A DNA stretch of 64,000 nt from NCBI RefSeq assembly GCF_900106565.1, contig NZ_FNNJ01000011.1, positions 1 to 64,000 of the forward strand. Reading direction: 5' to 3'. The notes below the pieces were generated by a model, which saw only the letters and a program-made list of their open reading frames with translations, was not told the origin of the DNA and searched no databases. Positions 61,527 to 64,000 of this stretch are shown here, piece after piece (the first letter of the stretch is position 1; every line of letters starts with the position of its first letter). The position numbers and the translations under genes were made by a program. Source of the stretch: Lutibacter oricola (GTDB lineage Bacteria > Bacteroidota > Bacteroidia > Flavobacteriales > Flavobacteriaceae).

Positions 61527-63110
61527 ATGAAAAATAGAAGGCAATTTTTAAAAATGTTTTTGATGTTATTTAGTATTCTTTTTTGTACTTTAATTCAAAG
61601 TCAAAATAAAAAGCCAAATATCATATTTTTACTTTCTGATGATCAACGAGATAATACATTTGGAGCTATGGGGCATCCAATAGTAAAATCGCCTAATGTA
61701 GATCAATTAATTAATGAGGGAATTCGATTTTCAAACACATACATTGCCGAGCCAGTTTGTGCTTCAAGTAGAGCAGCTTTATTTACTGGTACATATGAAC
61801 GTGTAAATGGTATTGGTTTTACATCTAGTTATTCGTTAACGGAGAGTCAATGGGAAAATAGTTATCCTGAATTATTACGCAACAATGGGTATTATACTGG
61901 ATTTATTGGAAAATTTGGAATAGAATATTACACATTTAAAGGTAATGCTTCAAAAAAGTTTGATTATTGGAGAGCACACGATGGCTGGTCTAAATTTTGG
62001 CCAAAAGGTTTAGAAAACTGTTCAGAATATTTCGATTCAAAAGAAGATATTATTACACCAATAATGGGTGAAAGCATTGAAGACTTTTTACAAAAAACAC
62101 CTAGTAATAAACCATTTTGTTTGTCGGTTAGTTTTTCAGTACCTCACGGAAGTCAAATAATGTCTATGCATCCAGAAAATAGGCAAGCAGAAATATGTTT
62201 AGAACCTGCAAATAATTACGAAAAATTAAAAGGATTAGAATTTTACGATACTTTATATAGAGATGGTAAAATTGAAATTCCAAAAGAAACAGCAACAGAT
62301 CCCTATAAATACATTCCAAAACGAATAATTGATCAAAATAAAGGTAGAGCTACGCAAACCTATATTTATGATTATAACACCATTTCTTGTAATGAGCATT
62401 ACATTAGATATTATCAACAAATTTCCGGCATGGATAAAGTTATTGGTGATATGGTAAAATCTTTGGAAGAAAAAGGAATAGCAGATAATACAATTATCAT
62501 TTTTGCGAGTGATCACGGTTTATTAATGGGAGAATACGGTATGGGAGGTAAGGCTTTGTTATACGATTTAGCTTCAAAAATCCCTTGTTTTATTTACGAT
62601 CCTCGTTTGCCTGAGAATAAAAAAGGACAAAATATTGAAGAGTTGGTTTCTAGTCTAGATTTAACTTCAACAATTTTGGAGTATGCAGGTATTGAATCTC
62701 CAAAAGAAATGCAAGGAACAAGCTTAACCCCTTTAATCAATGGGAACAATAAGAATTGGCGAAAAGAATTGTTTTTAGAAAGCTTTTTTACAGGAAGAGA
62801 TAATCCATTTTGTGAAGGAATTAGAATGGGAGATTGGAAATATATTAGAATGTATCGTGGAGGTTTTTGGGGGTATAATGAAACTCACCTAGATTTTAAT
62901 AATAAGAAACCCGATTTTGAGCAATTATTTAATTTAAAGGATGATCCTAAAGAAATGAATAATCTAATTGAACAATATGAAGGCAGTAAGTTATTGGTTG
63001 AACTTAGAGCTAAAACAGCCAATTATGCCAATACTATGAATAAAACACGCGAAGATTACAAACAAACTCACGAAATAGCATTAAGAAAGAAGAATAAAAA
63101 CAAGAAGTAA
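61527..63110 (+). CDS. S1 family sulfatase with atypical CASSR motif
   Basis: A 527-residue protein with a signal peptide ending IQSQ. It has the normal metal site FLLSDDQRDNTFGAMGHP and ASDHGLLMGEYGMGGKALLYD near 327. The formylglycine motif reads CASSR (Cys78), with Ser where Pro or Ala is expected. The codons are unambiguous and the frame is intact. It resembles the sulfatase at 7057 in the central region (ESQWENSYPELLRNNGYYTGFIGKFG; LYRDGKIEIP). Whether Cys78 is matured is uncertain. The following sulfatase starts directly after the stop codon. Confidence 0.88.
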   Translation: MKNRRQFLKMFLMLFSILFCTLIQSQNKKPNIIFLLSDDQRDNTFGAMGHPIVKSPNVDQLINEGIRFSNTYIAEPVCASSRAALFTGTYERVNGIGFTSSYSLTESQWENSYPELLRNNGYYTGFIGKFGIEYYTFKGNASKKFDYWRAHDGWSKFWPKGLENCSEYFDSKEDIITPIMGESIEDFLQKTPSNKPFCLSVSFSVPHGSQIMSMHPENRQAEICLEPANNYEKLKGLEFYDTLYRDGKIEIPKETATDPYKYIPKRIIDQNKGRATQTYIYDYNTISCNEHYIRYYQQISGMDKVIGDMVKSLEEKGIADNTIIIFASDHGLLMGEYGMGGKALLYDLASKIPCFIYDPRLPENKKGQNIEELVSSLDLTSTILEYAGIESPKEMQGTSLTPLINGNNKNWRKELFLESFFTGRDNPFCEGIRMGDWKYIRMYRGGFWGYNETHLDFNNKKPDFEQLFNLKDDPKEMNNLIEQYEGSKLLVELRAKTANYANTMNKTREDYKQTHEIALRKKNKNKK

Positions 63111-64000
63111 ATGAAAAATAATATCAAAAATATATTCAGAAAAATATTATTACTTACTGTTGTAATAGTATTTGCTAACAGATTAGAAGCTCAAGAACGT
63201 CCAAATATAATTTTAATAATGACAGATGATCAAGGCTGGTTTGATGCTGGATTTAATGGAAATAAAACAATTAAAACTCCAAATTTAGATTTGTTAGCTT
63301 CAAAAGGAGTTATTTTCGATCGTTTTTATTCAGCTTCAGCAGTTTGTTCTCCTACAAGAGCTAGTGTTATAACTGGGAGAAATCCGTATAGAATTGAAAT
63401 TCCTGATGCAAATTCAGGACATATGAAAACTCAAGAAATTACTATTGCTGAATTGGTGAAAAAAGAAGGTTATGCTACAGCACATTTTGGAAAATGGCAT
63501 TTAGGAATTCATACTAAAAAAGAGTTGGATGCAAATAGAGGAGGTAAAGAAAAACACTTTAAACATTATAGTGTACCTAGCATGCATGGTTACGATGAGT
63601 ATTTCTGTACAGAATCAAAAGTTCCTACTTATGACCCTATGATTTCTCCAGCTGTTTATGCTGAAGGAGAATCGTTAAAATACGGTTGGTCAGCAATTAA
63701 AAAAGGAACTCAATCTAAAGATTACAATACGGCTTATTGGATTGGGGATGAAGAAAAAGCTACTGAAAATTTAGAAGGAGACGACACCAAAGTAATAATG
63801 GATAGATTGCTGCCTTTTATTGAAAAATCTGTAAAAGCTAATAAGCCATTTTTTACAACTGTTTGGCCACATACACCACATTTACCGGTAGTTGCAAGTG
63901 AGTACTATAAAAATAAATATTATGGTATATCTAATAAACAAAAACTGTATTACGGTTGTATTACTGCTTTAGATGATCAAATTGGAAGATTATGGAAAGA
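63111..64000 (+). CDS. S1 family sulfatase (CSPTR), cut by the window end
   Basis: The ATG follows the previous stop codon directly. The visible 296 residues read on without a stop to the window edge. The signal peptide ends LEAQ. LIMTDDQGWFDAGFNGN carries the metal ligands, Cys79 in CSPTR is the formylglycine position, and HFGKWHLGIHTKKE is near 125. WPHTPHLPV near 247 resembles the substrate-binding His region of other S1 proteins. The C-terminal third is missing, including the second metal site. This is the eleventh sulfatase in the window. Confidence 0.88.
   Translation, partial: MKNNIKNIFRKILLLTVVIVFANRLEAQERPNIILIMTDDQGWFDAGFNGNKTIKTPNLDLLASKGVIFDRFYSASAVCSPTRASVITGRNPYRIEIPDANSGHMKTQEITIAELVKKEGYATAHFGKWHLGIHTKKELDANRGGKEKHFKHYSVPSMHGYDEYFCTESKVPTYDPMISPAVYAEGESLKYGWSAIKKGTQSKDYNTAYWIGDEEKATENLEGDDTKVIMDRLLPFIEKSVKANKPFFTTVWPHTPHLPVVASEYYKNKYYGISNKQKLYYGCITALDDQIGRLWK

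Noticed and set aside
1-64000. Carrageenan as the main substrate
   Set aside because: No GH82, GH127, GH129 or GH167-type gene was recognised, while GH117 domains favour the anhydro-L-galactose of agar-type chains. Not fully excluded.

Overview
The window is AT-rich DNA from a marine member of the Bacteroidota, most likely the Flavobacteriia. The signs are Bacteroidota-type lipoprotein signals, a type IX secretion (T9SS) C-terminal tail on one enzyme, TAnnTTTG promoter-like boxes, and membrane-anchored TPR/helix-turn-helix regulators. No rRNA, tRNA, phage, transposase or CRISPR was seen. Nearly everything is one very large carbohydrate-degradation region. It is read on the + strand apart from three genes: a LacI regulator, a small secreted protein and one TPR regulator. 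Both ends are cut; a sulfatase runs off the right edge.

Layout. 34-2863: tail of an operon with a KduD-like dehydrogenase, a MaoC-like hydratase and a GH29 alpha-L-fucosidase/galactosidase, closed by a clear terminator. 3134-13581: GH2 with DUF4982, tandem DUF1080 protein, two sulfatases, an alpha/beta-hydrolase+SGNH fusion and a GH28. 13585-18696: LacI regulator divergent from a sodium/solute symporter and an FAD oxidoreductase, with two palindromic operators between. 18820-36123: GH2 with an inserted golvesin-like domain, GH16 with an inserted discoidin-like domain, three copies of an uncharacterised beta-propeller (one fused to GH117), a second GH16, a third GH2, two further GH117 and two sulfatases. 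36298-45507: secreted beta-helix protein, TPR/HTH regulator, GH117, agarase/porphyranase-like GH16 and GH3. 45581-64000: small secreted protein, seven sulfatases, two GH3 and a second TPR/HTH regulator.

Working together. Four GH117 domains (family known for 3,6-anhydro-alpha-L-galactosidase), three GH16, three GH2, one GH29 and eleven S1 sulfatases point to a sulfated agar-type red-algal galactan such as porphyran or agar. GH16 would cut the chain, sulfatases and esterases would strip substituents, and GH117/GH2/GH29/GH3 would trim oligosaccharides. The symporter would import sugars or sugar acids, and the KduD-like enzyme would act on a 2-keto-3-deoxy sugar acid. The substrate is inferred from family content. 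No SusC/SusD pair and no sulfatase-maturation enzyme lie in the window, so they must be elsewhere.

Most interesting points: the propeller-GH117 fusion, whose two halves both depart from motifs kept in the stand-alone paralogues; domain insertions inside GH16 and GH2 folds; a near-perfect LacI operator pair; and a shared AAAATCATATG motif upstream of several transcription units.
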